Part shown: in pieces, positions 47,516 through 60,253 of the stretch
Layout of the letters: each line of letters starts with the position of its first letter
Numbering within the stretch: position 1 is the stretch's first letter
DNA from: Arabidopsis thaliana
Lineage: Eukaryota; Streptophyta; Magnoliopsida; Brassicales; Brassicaceae
Assembly (NCBI RefSeq): GCF_000001735.4
Contig: NC_003076.8
Coordinates: 5,332,001 to 5,396,000, forward strand
Direction: 5' to 3'
Length of the DNA stretch: 64,000 nucleotides
Notes under the pieces: generated by a model
The model's database searches: none
What the model was told of the DNA's origin: nothing
The model's input: the letters and a program-made list of their open reading frames with translations, nothing else
Program-made: the position numbers and the translations under genes

Positions 47516-47830
47516 ATGACAGGCAAAGCAAAGCCAAAGAAGCACACAGCGAAGGAGCTCCAAGCTAAAGCCGATGCAGCGTTGACCAATCGCGGTGGAG
47601 GAAAGGCAGGGCTCGCCGATAGAACCGGTAAGGAGAAAGGTGGTCACGCAAAGTACGAGTGTCCTCACTGCAAGATCACTGTACCGGATCTAAAGACGAT
47701 GCAGATCCATCATGAATCGAAGCATCCAAAGCTGACTTATGAAGAGCCGAGGAATCTTCATGAGGCTTTAGCTGCTCCTGCTGAATCATCTAAGCCTAAG
47801 CCTGGAATCAGAGGAAGCCTTAAGAAGTGA
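47516..47830 (+). CDS. Small C2H2 zinc-finger protein (ZNF706/4F5-like)
   Basis: This single-exon 104-aa basic protein has a Lys/Ala-rich N-terminus (MTGKAKPKKHTAKELQAKAD) of the 4F5 type and one C2H2 finger, with YECPHCKITVPDLKTMQIH then HESKHP (CX2C-X12-HX4H). The tail is ALAAPAESSKPKP. Family members are conserved across eukaryotes, and human ZNF706 is a relative. The molecular role is poorly known; single-finger, Lys-rich architecture suggests RNA or ribosome association rather than sequence-specific DNA binding, which is inference. It lies divergently from SEI1. Confidence 0.88.
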   Translation: MTGKAKPKKHTAKELQAKADAALTNRGGGKAGLADRTGKEKGGHAKYECPHCKITVPDLKTMQIHHESKHPKLTYEEPRNLHEALAAPAESSKPKPGIRGSLKK

Positions 47831-49333
47831 AGTGAAGATGGTTTGGGATTGTATCGAATTTCGATTTGAAATTTGTGGTCTTTTTAATGGTGTTTTGATG
47901 TGAGAATATAAACTTGCGTTGATGATGCTCTATGTCTTCGTATTTTTATGTTATGATCATATAAAAAAGTAACTGATATTTTCTTATTAAATGGTTTGTT
48001 TCTAACTTATTGGTTTCTTTTGATTCTTGTTTCTGGATAATTTTGGTTGTTCTGGATCATGTCAAGCTGCTCGTAAAATCAGCATCTTTGTTTTTGATCA
48101 GACATGTTAGCTCATTAAGACAATACAAGGTAGTCTTTTTGGTGATTCTGATGAAGAGTTTTGGTTTTGTTCTTTGAGTCATATGATTGTTCGGGAACTT
48201 TACAGGCTTCTGTTAAATCTCTGTCTCTGATTAGGCATGTTTGGTAAGCGTATCTTTTGTTTGAAGCCGTGGGGATTTGAGGAAGAGTGAAAGTTTCTGC
48301 AACTCATGTTATAACCACACAAGAGATTATGTACTTTGATTTGGTTGTCTGAAAAGCTTAGAGAAACATGTCGTGTATTCATTGCATAAACTGGCTTTTG
48401 TACTTTGAAAGAGTGAAAGTTTCTGCAACTCATCAAACAAGAGATTATGTACTTTGATTTGGTTGTCTGAAAAGCTTAGATGTCGTGTATTCATTGCATA
48501 AACTGGCTTTTGCTTTTTAATCTTTCAAGCCTTCAAAGCATCTGGACAAGTTATATTCAGTTTTGTTCCTTTTCTCGTTTTAAAAAGAAAGATTCTAATT
48601 CTAATTCCCATTGTCCTTGTTCAGTCAGCTTCATGGTGCACATGTGGTTTTTTCGAATCCAAATCAAAATTAAAATGGACTCGAGTGCAGATTATTTTAT
48701 CTATGACAACTTGAGTAATCAGAATCAATACTTCATAGCTTTTCGTGTTTGGTTTTGTTAGTGGTTGGAATAAATGTAGTTGAACATCATGTATTTTGAT
48801 ACATATAATTGTGTGTTGTTCAAGAAAATGATAAATATGATTGTCTAAACTCAATTGCTATACTTTGCGTAGGGATTGGTATACATTTCCTTTCCTTAGA
48901 CTAGTTACGACGAATCATTCTGATTTGATGATGTTTAATTGTTTATAGACGTCGACCTATTATAAGTTTTTAACAAAGGCAGAGGCCCAAAAATCGACTA
49001 CGTAACATTGACTTGGATATATGGTTTATGGCCCACGAATGAAATAAGCTTAAACAAAGCCCACGGAAAGAAGAAAAGAATTGAATTCAATTGCCTTTAC
49101 TCAATCATAAATAGGAAAACAAAAGCTCACATCACACATGTTAGTTTCTTATGAACAATTAAGAATCAATCTGTAAATTTCTCTAACCGTAAAAAAAAGA
49201 TAGAGAGAGACCAAATCAAATCCTCTGTTTTCTCAAGCTTTTTAAAGAACTATCCTATTCTCAAAAAAATCATCATCATCATCACGACAAAATGTAAAGA
49301 AACAAAAAAAAATCCGATTTCAAATCTCTTTCT
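47831..49333. other. Intergenic between the C2H2 gene and PFA-DSP5, with a tandem duplication
   Basis: Contains the C2H2 3' UTR, a ~110-bp tandem duplication (48284-48512), and three site II-like motifs (ggccca at 48984 and 49030, agccca at 49058) that do not precede a known gene. The frames at 48480-48854 are in the unique flank and not supported. Confidence 0.5.
48284..48512. repeat. Imperfect tandem duplication, units of 117 and 103 bp
   Basis: Unit 1 (48284-48400) and unit 2 (48410-48512) share agagtgaaagtttctgcaac, gagattatgtactttga and ttcattgcataaactggc. Unit 2 lacks two short stretches (around ttataacca and agaaaca). Otherwise they are nearly identical, so the duplication is recent. 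Confidence 0.9.
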
Positions 49334-51146
<1,813 letters not shown>

Positions 51147-52286
51147 GTATATCAATATTCTTTTCTTTTCTTTTTTTTTTTTTTTTTTTTTTTTTTACTT
51201 CATTTATAAAACGATATCGAATACACAGTACTTCTAAAACGAGTAACACCTACGAAACAACAAAGAAAAGTAAAACAGAGCACATGATCAAATAAAGAGA
51301 CCGAACCAAGTGGCGAGGTACGATAAACCATTGGGGCCAATACGTTGAGCTCGTGAGAGAGGATCAAGATGAGTGCGAATAAGATTCTTTATCTCCATAA
51401 TCAGTCCAGCAGCAGGTCTCGAAGAAGAAGTGTGCAGACGAGTGTTCCGTTCCCTCCAAAGAGTATAAACCGTAGCTTGGTGGGCTATCCTAAGAATCGT
51501 AGTCACATTTTTGTCCCGACTAGGATTCTTAAGCCATCTAACCCCATCCTCAAACAATGGAGGAGGAGAAACATGGGCCCGAGAAGTGAAGTGATTTCAG
51601 ATTTCTCCTGCAAACACACAGTCAAAGAAGAGATGCTGTCTCGTCTCATCAAAAGCATTGCAAAGGAGGCAGAGAGATGGAACATGAAGTCCCCAGCTTA
51701 GAAGTTTGTCACGAGTAGGCAGCCTGTGTCTGATATTTACCCAAGAGATGAAAGCATGCTTGGGAATCCTGCCTTTAAACCAAATTGCCTTATGCCAATC
51801 AACCTTTTCCCCAACAGGATTTAAGTGGATCCACGTTGCAGCAGAGGAGAAACCAACAGAAGCCTCACTTCCCCCAACCTTCCACATGAACAGATCATCT
51901 TCAGCATCCACTTGAAGGTTCACCACACTAGAAAGAGGGAGACAGTTCTTTAACAGCTGAATAATTGGGTTCCTGCTCCTAGACCCATTTATCCACCAAA
52001 CCCCATCTCTTAAAGCATCTGCAACTGAAGCATTCCTAGGTAAACCAGAAACTCTAGGTCCCAAGTCACCTGTTAAATGAATAAGCGGTCCCAAATTAGT
52101 CCAATTCTCACTCCAAAAATTACAAGTGATCCCCGAACCGACTTTGCAAACCACAAACTCCCGAGCCATTGGACGAAGCTTGCAAATACTCTTCCAAATC
52201 CAGCTCCCCGAGTTAATATTCACCATATCCCAGAAGTTCTACTCCCCGAGTTAATATTCACCAGCTCCCCGAGTATATCAATATTC
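51147..52286 (-). mobile_element. 5'-truncated LINE (non-LTR retrotransposon) with exact target-site duplication
   Basis: The element (51161-52272) is flanked by an identical 14-bp duplication, gtatatcaatattc, at 51147-51160 and 52273-52286. A 26-base T run at 51171-51196 on the plus strand is the 3' poly(A) tail, so transcription is minus. The coding remnant carries SGSWIWKSICKLRPMAREF, ITCNFWSENWTNLGPL, a zf-RVT-like block (WFKGRIPKHAFISW, RDKLLSWGLHVPSLCLLC, DETRQHLFFDC) and, after one in-frame stop at 51597, LWRERNTRLH. Only the last ~1.1 kb of a LINE is present: endonuclease and most of the reverse transcriptase are lost. The perfect duplication and single stop suggest a young insertion. 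It resembles Arabidopsis LINE-1 (Ta11/ATLINE) elements. Confidence 0.92.
52204..52273 (-). repeat. Small duplication at the LINE 5' junction
   Basis: A 22-bp segment beginning ctccccgagtt occurs at 52204-52225 and 52242-52263, and ccagctccccgag occurs at 52200-52212 and again at 52261-52273. Such filler or microduplication is common where truncated LINE reverse transcription joined the target. Confidence 0.75.
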
Positions 52287-52467
52287 ATTTTGTTGATAAT
52301 GTATGGTACTAATATCATATCTTATGATTAACATACAAAATATTTACATAACGATTATATTTACCGCATAACATAGTTTATATCATAGATCAGATTCACC
52401 ATATATATATCAATATGTCTAGATTCTTAAACAAAACATCAAATAAAATAAAAATAGAGGGAGTGGA

Positions 52468-53205
52468 TTATAAAGTTGGATGAAGATGAGGGTTAATTTC
52501 TTTTTTTGAAGCAGCGGCTGCAAGCAACTCCGGCGGTATGAGATCTTCCCATCCTTTACCAGGACCTGTAGCCGCGGTTAGACCGCTTTCCCAACCGATG
52601 TGCGATACATGTTTTACGTTCGTTGGAACTCCTATCTCCATTCCTGATGTTTCGACTTCTTCCTTCTCTTCATCTTTGTCAGCTATAACATTTTTGGAAG
52701 AAAAGATAGTACCAACTTATAAATGTTAAAGAGTGAGGACACATGTACTAGGATCTATATGAACCAAAAACATGTAAAAGTGGTTCTAGCAAATGTTAAA
52801 ATTTGCCAATACGTTTAAATGGTATAATTTCGTAACATACATTAGAGTACAATATTACCAAAGAGTTGAGAAATGGTCTTGAAGCTCTTGAAAATCCGGT
52901 TAATACCGATAGAAATCTCCGGTTTAGAAACCGCAAGGAACTTGAATACATTCTTCATGTTATCTTCCTCCTCTTGTTCACGAATCACTTTTGAAAACAC
53001 ATCAAGGTATATATCACAATAGAAGATACATGAGATATTAATTCAATATATATATACATGATATTTAAAAAGAGAGAGGGAATGAACCTTGACGAGAGTG
53101 ATGATGATGAGGCTTAGAGAGAGGAGACAAAACGGCAACACTTGAGACGGAGATACATCCGATGGAGAAAGGAAGCACCACAAGTCTCTCCATTCTATCT
53201 CTCAT
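52468..53205 (-). CDS. RIC4: ROP-interactive CRIB motif protein 4
   Basis: The 153-aa protein is encoded by three exons: 53205-53088, 52987-52859 and 52682-52468. The CRIB motif is MEIGVPTNVKHVSHIGW, which binds active ROP/RAC GTPases. The N-terminus (MERLVVLPFSIGCISVSSVA) and a conserved helix (FKFLAVSKPEISIGINRIFK) precede it. The C-terminal block is GKGWEDLIPPELLAAA. RIC4 links ROP1 to tip F-actin assembly in pollen tubes and to lobing of pavement cells. Downstream is the inserted LINE, whose nearer duplication ends ~180 bp from the stop. The exon 1-2 intron is 100 bp and exon 2-3 is 176 bp. Confidence 0.93.
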
Positions 53206-54732
53206 TTTCTACCAAGCCTTTCCTTTTAAAATACTTCTATTTATATATAAGAGTATGTGTGTATATGTATATATACGATGAAAATGACAACCCACCAAAT
53301 GTTTTGATGTAATTTGTTGTTGTTTTGTTTGTAATCTTTGTTGGAATATAATTTGGTTGTGGTCGTGAATTATGTGTTTAGCTGACTTTGTTGTGAAGTT
53401 ACAATGATGTTTACGTGTGTATATGAAGTTGCGGTAGAATAGAAAGTGATAGCTTTCATTTTATATTTTGGGCTCAACTACTGTTTGGTAGACTGTTTTC
53501 TTTGTGACGTATAATTTGCACTATATATATATATATATATATTTGATATCAAAAATGTTATAATATGGATAATTAGATATTGATATTTGTATATTGCTAT
53601 CAATATACTGTATAGAGTATAGGAATTGAGTTTTGTGACTGGCTTAGATTTCGTTTGTTATTACACCAAATGCATATTATATGTGAGTTGTACTAAAAAA
53701 ACAAAAAAAACTTTTAACATGTCAATTATAGCAGTCGAAAAAGATTATGTCAATCAATATTTTGTAAATTAGTTACGTACTTCATAGTTAAAGTTTAACT
53801 CTACTTCTGTGGACTGTGTATTAGTTTTAGTATATGGAGAACAGTTTAATATTCGATGGAGTTCATAATGAATACTCAAAGACTCTATAATGTATGTATA
53901 ATGATGGCTTAAATGATTAAAATGTACATTAGTTGTTACATCCCCTTGGAATCAAAGCAATCTATATTAATTTTTCTGAACGTCTTCTTTTGCAAAATTT
54001 AATCATCAAATGGTTATGATGGCAAGGCCATCTTTTTTCCCCCTCTTCTTTTCTATTTTTTAGTCGTTGCTTGTTCAACCATTTGATACTGTTGTTACTT
54101 GTTAGTGGTATTTATCATGAAATCATGGATGAATACATTTTTTTATTTGTTAATTCATGAAACATATAGTTTTTGCAAACTATTAAAAAAGGCTTTGAAA
54201 ACAAAACGTAAATATTAAGCAAAAAGTGAACCCTAATAAATTTAACTCAAACCCCCCCCCCCCCCCCCCCAAAACGTAAATCTCTCGATTAGATTTTCAC
54301 CAAACACTTCGTCTTTTCCATTCGATTTAACATTAATGACTGACTTGAAACAATCATGCCAATGTTTTTGAACAAAAAAGATATATAGTTTACGACTTTA
54401 TATTATTCGGTACGTAATTAGTCAAAAATTAAAGTTTAATTTAAAAATACAATCTTTTTCTTCTTCTTTTATAATACGAGTATTTTTGCAAGAACTAGTC
54501 ATATGTAAACTAACTTTTAAATGGAAAATACTGTGGAAACACATGGTTGGATAATATACTGTAAACATTTTCTTCCTAATACTGTATACGGTATTAAAGA
54601 TATATACATAATTTTTTTTGTTTAAGTTTCATATTTTCTCAAAAGAAATGTGATATGTATATTAGACTTATATGACAAATTGGTTTGTTCCAAAACGAAA
54701 AGTTGCAACATTTTTTTCCTCGTTGCAAAAGA
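53206..54732. other. Intergenic between RIC4 and LIP1, AT-rich with microsatellites
   Basis: About 1.5 kb without a supported gene. It includes an (AT)n run at 53522-53542 and a C run at 54252-54270. The frames in 54639-55082 belong to the LIP1 exon's antisense and are not genes. The stretch should contain the RIC4 promoter and LIP1 3' end. Confidence 0.5.
54252..54270 (+). repeat. Homopolymeric C tract (19 C)
   Basis: Nineteen consecutive C. G/C homopolymers of this length are rare in AT-rich plant intergenic DNA. Confidence 0.9.
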
Positions 54733-57003
54733 TTAATCATGGTCAGAAGAAATATGTTCTTCTTCCTTTGCTTCGATCCTATGCAAAGACGACTCACCAC
54801 TTTCGCCGGCATCATCATCTGAATAAACACTTTGGTCTTCAGATTTCGAGCTATGAATGTGCTCAAGCCGAGTTTGATGATTCTCCTCCTCCTCTTCCTC
54901 ATCATCATCATGAGAAAGACTATTGATTCGCATGCTAGTGTTCCTTGGCGAATCATCGTGATCACTATAGCTCCGTGTTTCATGATTCTCCTCCTCGTCT
55001 TCCTCCTTATCATCATGAGCAAGACTATTGATTCGCATGCTTGTGTTTCTTGACGAATCATCGTGATCTCTACCGCTGTCATACCGCGAAAAAGTGCTTT
55101 CTTCGTTTGATTTACAGCTGCTTTTACTGCTTAGCTTCTCGTTATCTTCTTCCTCAGAGCTATAATTACTGTAACTTATCTTCAAGCTCTGAGCAGTTGC
55201 GTTTGTTTCATCAATTGATCTTCTCTCACTTCCAGAGTCAGAGGATGAGCTACTAGACTCCCTGGCTTTCTCTAACTGAGACTGTTCCTCTTCTTGATCC
55301 TTTTCGGAGTTTGAATCAGACTCATCATCTGAATCTGTCGCGGTTTCTTCCTGCTCTTGTCTTTTCTTACTTGTTGATTCTTCTTCTTTTTCTGCTTTTT
55401 GTTCCTTTTCTTCTTCTTCATCCTCCGAGTCTGATGAAGAACTGGATTTGTTGCCTACATCTTTCCGAGAAATACAAAATGGAGTTACAGAACAAGAACC
55501 GTGTCTGCTTAAAGCAATGGACATACTTTTGTCCCTGAACGATTCCATTGGAACCGTGGCTGGAATACCATCTTCTGTAGACATTGAAAGGAAGCTAAGA
55601 GCAACCATTACATCACTTATCAAAGGACGAGCAGTTGGTTCCTCTTGTAGACACATTGATGTTATTGCCACTGCTTGATTTAACCCTCTCTCTGAGAAAT
55701 TCTTCCTCAAAAGAGGATCTGCCATATCCGGATATCTTTTCGGGTCTTTAAATATCGGTTGTGCCTGCGCAAAACCCAAAACATATATCATTCAAAAGAT
55801 CCCAACTTGATGATTCATAGAGAAGAGGTTTAATGGAGTGTTACCCAAGCAACTAGATTTTGCTCATCATTAGGCTTAGTGGTGTCAATAGCTCTTCTAC
55901 CGGTGATGAGTTCGAGCAACACAACTCCGAAGCTATAAACATCTGACTTGACAGTGAGATCGTCCCCTCGAGTGTACTCAGGTGCTGAATAACCATAAGT
56001 ATCCATAACCCGGGAAGAAAGAAACAAGCTATCACCTGTTCCTGGCTCTAGATTATGCAGACCAAAATCACAAAGCTTAGGGTAAAACTCAGCATCTAAC
56101 AAGATGTTAGAAGCTTTCAAATCTCGGTATATCACCGCTGGAGTAACTTTATCGTGCAAGTAATCCAATCCTTGCGCTGCACCAAACGCAATCTTCATCC
56201 TCGTTATCCAATCCATCGGCTTCTGGCCTGGCTTTTGTTCTGCATATCAAATACATTGTCAGCCTCTAAACCAAGCCTAAAGGTATCTCCATAAAACATT
56301 GTGAAAGGAGTTCAATTATACCGTAAAGATGGTCTTGAAGGGAACCTCCAGAGACATACTCAAAGACTAAAAGCCGTTGATCTCCATCAGCACAGTATCC
56401 TATAAGCTTAACAAGATTCGGGTGTTCAAGTTTAGCCAATGACAAGACTTCAGCTAGAAACTCTTTGTTACCATGTAATCCATGCTTGTCTAGCTGCTTT
56501 ACAGCTACCAACTACACTCACAAAGCAATAGAAAACAACTTCAAAGAAAATCTCCGAAAATTGTATCCAGAGGTTTGAACTTTGGTATGGTAACAAACCT
56601 GGCCAGTAGATTGAAGAGTTCCTTTGTAAACCCTACCGAATCCACCTTCTCCTAAAAGACATTCTTGCCGGAAATTCTTGGTCGCCGTCGCTAACTCCCG
56701 GAAATTGAATGTTTTCACCGGTGGTTGTTGCTCTGCAGGTTCTCTTTCTTCAGTCCGTTTCGTCGTCGCAACAACTGAAACCAAACAAACCCCCCAAACA
56801 ACATTTTTAGAAAATAGGTTTTCTAATTCACAGTTCCGTGATAAGAAAGCTAACATATTTTTTTTTCTAAATTTGAAAAACGTACCAGGTGGTCTGAATT
56901 CGTCGTGTTCAACGTTATCATCGTTAGTCTCGTTCGTCGTGCATGGAGCGTTTCTGCTCTTTTGTGAAGTGAAACACGGAAAACAATTCATCATGATTAT
57001 CAT
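54733..57003 (-). CDS. LIP1: Receptor-like cytoplasmic kinase VII (PBL-type), pollen-tube guidance
   Basis: The 636-aa protein is encoded by five exons: 57003-56886, 56774-56599, 56511-56322, 56239-55845 and 55764-54733. The N-terminus MNCFPCF is a likely palmitoylation site; the upstream MII would add four residues before the Met near 56991. The kinase domain has [11 protein letters not shown] (Gly81 onward), AVK (Lys103), IYRDLK (Asp201), CDFG (Asp219) and the activation segment [14 protein letters not shown]. Both catalytic Asp residues are present. The last ~250 residues are acidic and Ser-rich, with a tandem repeat of [12 protein letters not shown]. LIP1 anchors at the pollen-tube plasma membrane and acts in ovule-directed guidance. 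Confidence 0.94.
54840..55075 (-). repeat. Tandem repeat in LIP1 exon 5
   Basis: Two in-frame units encode [20 protein letters not shown] and [20 protein letters not shown], each followed by a run of Glu and ENH-TR. The DNA copies are also very similar, so the acidic tail grew by recent duplication. Confidence 0.88.
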
Positions 57004-58456
57004 TCAAAATCAATTCAATAATCTAAATAGCCTAAAACCAAAAAGAATAAAGATCCCTTTGAAAGGTGATTGACAATGGCGGGGTCCTTCAAAAAGATTG
57101 AAGGACCCACGTTAAAGGGAAGAGTATTTTGGGAGATGGTTAAAGGAAAACAAAACAGAGGAAGGAAGCAAAAGGAGAGAGAAAGAAAAGAGATCAAATT
57201 GAAGCCAATCAGAATACATGAAGATCAATGAAACTTCTCCGGTGATCTTTTTTTGTGGATTTTTTTTGCTTCGTTTTTTACGAATTCTATTTTTTGTTGT
57301 TTTGCTACTTTGTTCAATATCCCTAAAGCATGGAGAGCCATTCTTATTACCCATTTTCTTAGATCTAATTTTAAATCTAGTTTTAGTTTGTTATATATTT
57401 ATTATCGTCCAAATGACTTTACATTTTTGTTGTTCTTATATTTTAAAAAATTTTGTTTATATTTTTAAAATTTTTGTTTATAGTTGTAATGATTTATCCG
57501 CTTTGGATACATGTGAAAGATAATCAGAAATAGCGATAACAAACATGAATAAGTGTAAATTGCTCTATCAAAAATATCCATCACACTAGAACAGTAAGGG
57601 TGAATTACTTTTAATTACATGACCCAAAATCTCTGATCAGGGATTGGTTGGACACTTAACATCTTTGAGGCCATTTAATCATTTATCAACAAGTGTTCTT
57701 CATACCGGATGACAATTTTATTACCACAATACATACATATTTATTTCTTAATTGAAAACAAAAATTATAACAAAACATTTGTTTTTCCTCTAATAAAACA
57801 TACATATGACTTTTTTTAGATATAATACCGAATCAAGAGAGCTGAATCCTTTGAAACATTAATGTATTCTTATCCTAAGTTTCCAAAACATTAATGTATT
57901 ATCCCTTACTATACAACAAAATAAAATTAACCATTTCATATTTGACACGTGTCATCATCTTTAGTTAAGCTTTTCCACTTTCCCATCTCTCTCTCTCTCT
58001 TCCTCCTTTCATTTCTTTTTGTGTCGCCGTCTGCAATTTCTCTCCCCGACGCTGATAACCCTAGCGGCTTCAAATTACAGTCGCTTAACGCCGAGTTAGG
58101 CCACCGAGTCCGATACGAACCTGATTCGGTCGCTGTCGCGAAGATCCCCGTAGTTTTCCAATTTCTGGAAAGGTTTTGTTGCTGTCTGTTAATTTCCCTT
58201 TGAATTGTTGTCTGAAATCTTTGGGAAATGTTATTGATTTTGGAAATGGGTCTCTTTTAATTTCCTTAAAGTTTGTCTTTTTTGTTTGTTAATTGAGCTT
58301 GTGATCCAAGCATGGAAATTAGTTATTTTTTTTTGTGTTGCGATCTGAGATTTTGCCTCTTTATGTCTCTCCTAGTATGTACCAAGTGTGTGTTCTTGTG
58401 AGATGCTGATAAGTATTTTGCATTGAAATCACAGAGACGAAGAAACCCTTTTCCAG
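57004..58456. other. LIP1 promoter, AT-rich spacer and leader of the MUSTANG-type gene
   Basis: LIP1 leader lies at ~57004-57100. The zone 57210-57960 is AT-rich and without a supported gene. From 57946 a frame without ATG stays open to 58172 and continues through an intron (58173-58434) into the MUSTANG-type coding exon, as described in the findings. Confidence 0.5.
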
Positions 58457-60250
58457 ATGCAATGCCTAATGGCTGATGGAGCTCTAATTACTTTAGATTC
58501 CGACGATATTTTAGCTACAGAACATGTTTTAGCAGTTGGTAAAGAGTTTCCCGATGTGGAAACTTGCAGAAGAACTTTGAAAGATTTGGCTATAGCTCTG
58601 CATTTTGATCTTCGGATTGTGAAATCAGATCGTAGTCGATTCATAGCCAAATGCTCTAAAGAAGGTTGTCCTTGGCGTATCCATGCTGCTAAATGTCCAG
58701 GTGTTCAGACATTTACGGTTAGGACGCTTAATAGTGAGCATACTTGTGAAGGTGTCCGTGATCTCCATCATCAGCAAGCATCCGTTGGTTGGGTTGCTAG
58801 ATCAGTAGAGGCACGCATTAGAGATAATCCGCAGTATAAACCAAAGGAGATATTGCAGGATATACGTGACGAGCATGGGGTTGCGGTTTCTTATATGCAG
58901 GCTTGGCGTGGGAAAGAGCGGAGTATGGCTGCGCTTCATGGGACTTATGAGGAAGGGTACCGGTTTCTTCCTGCGTATTGTGAGCAGATTAAATTAGTCA
59001 ATCCTGGGAGTTTTGCTTCTGTTTCTGCTTTGGGACCTGAGAATTGTTTCCAACGGTTGTTTATTGCGTATCGAGCATGTATCTCCGGGTTTTTCAGTTC
59101 TTGTCGGCCTCTTCTTGAATTGGATAGAGCACACCTTAAAGGGAAGTACTTGGGTGCAATCCTCTGCGCTGCAGCTGTTGATGCGGATGATGGTTTGTTT
59201 CCCTTGGCTATCGCTATTGTCGATAATGAAAGCGATGAAAACTGGTCGTGGTTTCTTTCGGAGCTGAGGAAGCTTCTTGGGATGAATACCGATAGCATGC
59301 CGAAGCTCACGATACTCTCTGAGAGACAGAGCGCAGTTGTGGAAGCCGTTGAAACTCATTTCCCAACTGCTTTCCATGGGTTTTGTCTCCGTTATGTTAG
59401 CGAAAACTTCCGGGATACATTCAAGAACACGAAGCTTGTTAATATCTTCTGGAGTGCTGTTTACGCGCTGACACCAGCGGAATTCGAAACGAAGTCTAAC
59501 GAAATGATTGAGATATCGCAAGATGTTGTTCAGTGGTTCGAACTCTACCTGCCGCATCTCTGGGCTGTAGCATATTTCCAAGGTGTGCGGTATGGACATT
59601 TCGGTTTAGGGATAACAGAGGTATTATACAATTGGGCTCTCGAATGCCATGAACTCCCAATCATACAGATGATGGAACATATCCGGCATCAAATATCGTC
59701 TTGGTTCGATAACCGCCGTGAGTTGAGCATGGGATGGAACTCAATACTCGTGCCATCTGCAGAGAGACGTATAACAGAAGCGGTTGCAGACGCACGGTGT
59801 TACCAAGTTTTACGAGCGAACGAGGTCGAGTTTGAGATTGTGTCGACAGAGAGAACCAACATTGTGGATATACGGACACGGGATTGCTCATGCCGTCGTT
59901 GGCAGATTTACGGATTGCCGTGTGCTCACGCGGCTGCAGCACTGATCTCGTGTGGTCGGAATGTGCATCTGTTTGCAGAACCGTGTTTCACAGTGTCCAG
60001 CTATCAGCAGACGTATTCGCAGATGATTGGAGAGATTCCTGATAGAAGCTTGTGGAAGGATGAAGGAGAAGAGGCTGGAGGAGGAGTTGAGAGCTTGAGG
60101 ATACGACCACCAAAAACGAGGAGACCACCAGGTAGACCGAAGAAGAAAGTGGTTCGGGTTGAGAATTTGAAGAGACCAAAGAGGATTGTGCAATGTGGAA
60201 GGTGTCATTTGCTTGGACATTCTCAGAAGAAATGCACACAGCCCATTTGA
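58457..60250 (+). CDS. MUG4: MUSTANG-family (domesticated Mutator-like) transposase
   Basis: The 597-aa protein is unspliced in its known part. The Mutator-type N-terminal DNA-binding domain lies at residues ~22-100 (KCSKEGCPWRIHAAKCP, then EHTCEG). The DDE-like core has acidic residues at D223 (LELDRAHLKG), E289 (LTILSERQSA) and E342 (TPAEFETKS): the second position is Glu where Mutator enzymes usually have Asp. A SWIM zinc finger (DCSCRRW then GLPCAHA, Cys477-His491), an AT-hook (RRPPGRPKKK) and a zinc knuckle (CGRCHLLGHSQKKC) follow. MUSTANG genes are host genes without terminal inverted repeats. The gene symbol rests on memory of the locus order; family membership is firm. Roles in growth and flowering are known for the family. 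Confidence 0.88.
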   Translation: MQCLMADGALITLDSDDILATEHVLAVGKEFPDVETCRRTLKDLAIALHFDLRIVKSDRSRFIAKCSKEGCPWRIHAAKCPGVQTFTVRTLNSEHTCEGVRDLHHQQASVGWVARSVEARIRDNPQYKPKEILQDIRDEHGVAVSYMQAWRGKERSMAALHGTYEEGYRFLPAYCEQIKLVNPGSFASVSALGPENCFQRLFIAYRACISGFFSSCRPLLELDRAHLKGKYLGAILCAAAVDADDGLFPLAIAIVDNESDENWSWFLSELRKLLGMNTDSMPKLTILSERQSAVVEAVETHFPTAFHGFCLRYVSENFRDTFKNTKLVNIFWSAVYALTPAEFETKSNEMIEISQDVVQWFELYLPHLWAVAYFQGVRYGHFGLGITEVLYNWALECHELPIIQMMEHIRHQISSWFDNRRELSMGWNSILVPSAERRITEAVADARCYQVLRANEVEFEIVSTERTNIVDIRTRDCSCRRWQIYGLPCAHAAAALISCGRNVHLFAEPCFTVSSYQQTYSQMIGEIPDRSLWKDEGEEAGGGVESLRIRPPKTRRPPGRPKKKVVRVENLKRPKRIVQCGRCHLLGHSQKKCTQPI

Positions 60251-60253
60251 TGA

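Noticed and set aside
54252-54270. C homopolymer as a possible G-quadruplex or functional site
   Set aside because: A single homopolymer is not a quadruplex repeat by itself, and it may partly be an assembly or polymerase artefact. I list it only as a repeat.
58994-59599. 201-aa minus-strand frame opposite the MUSTANG-type gene
   Set aside because: Shadow of the transposase-derived coding sequence.
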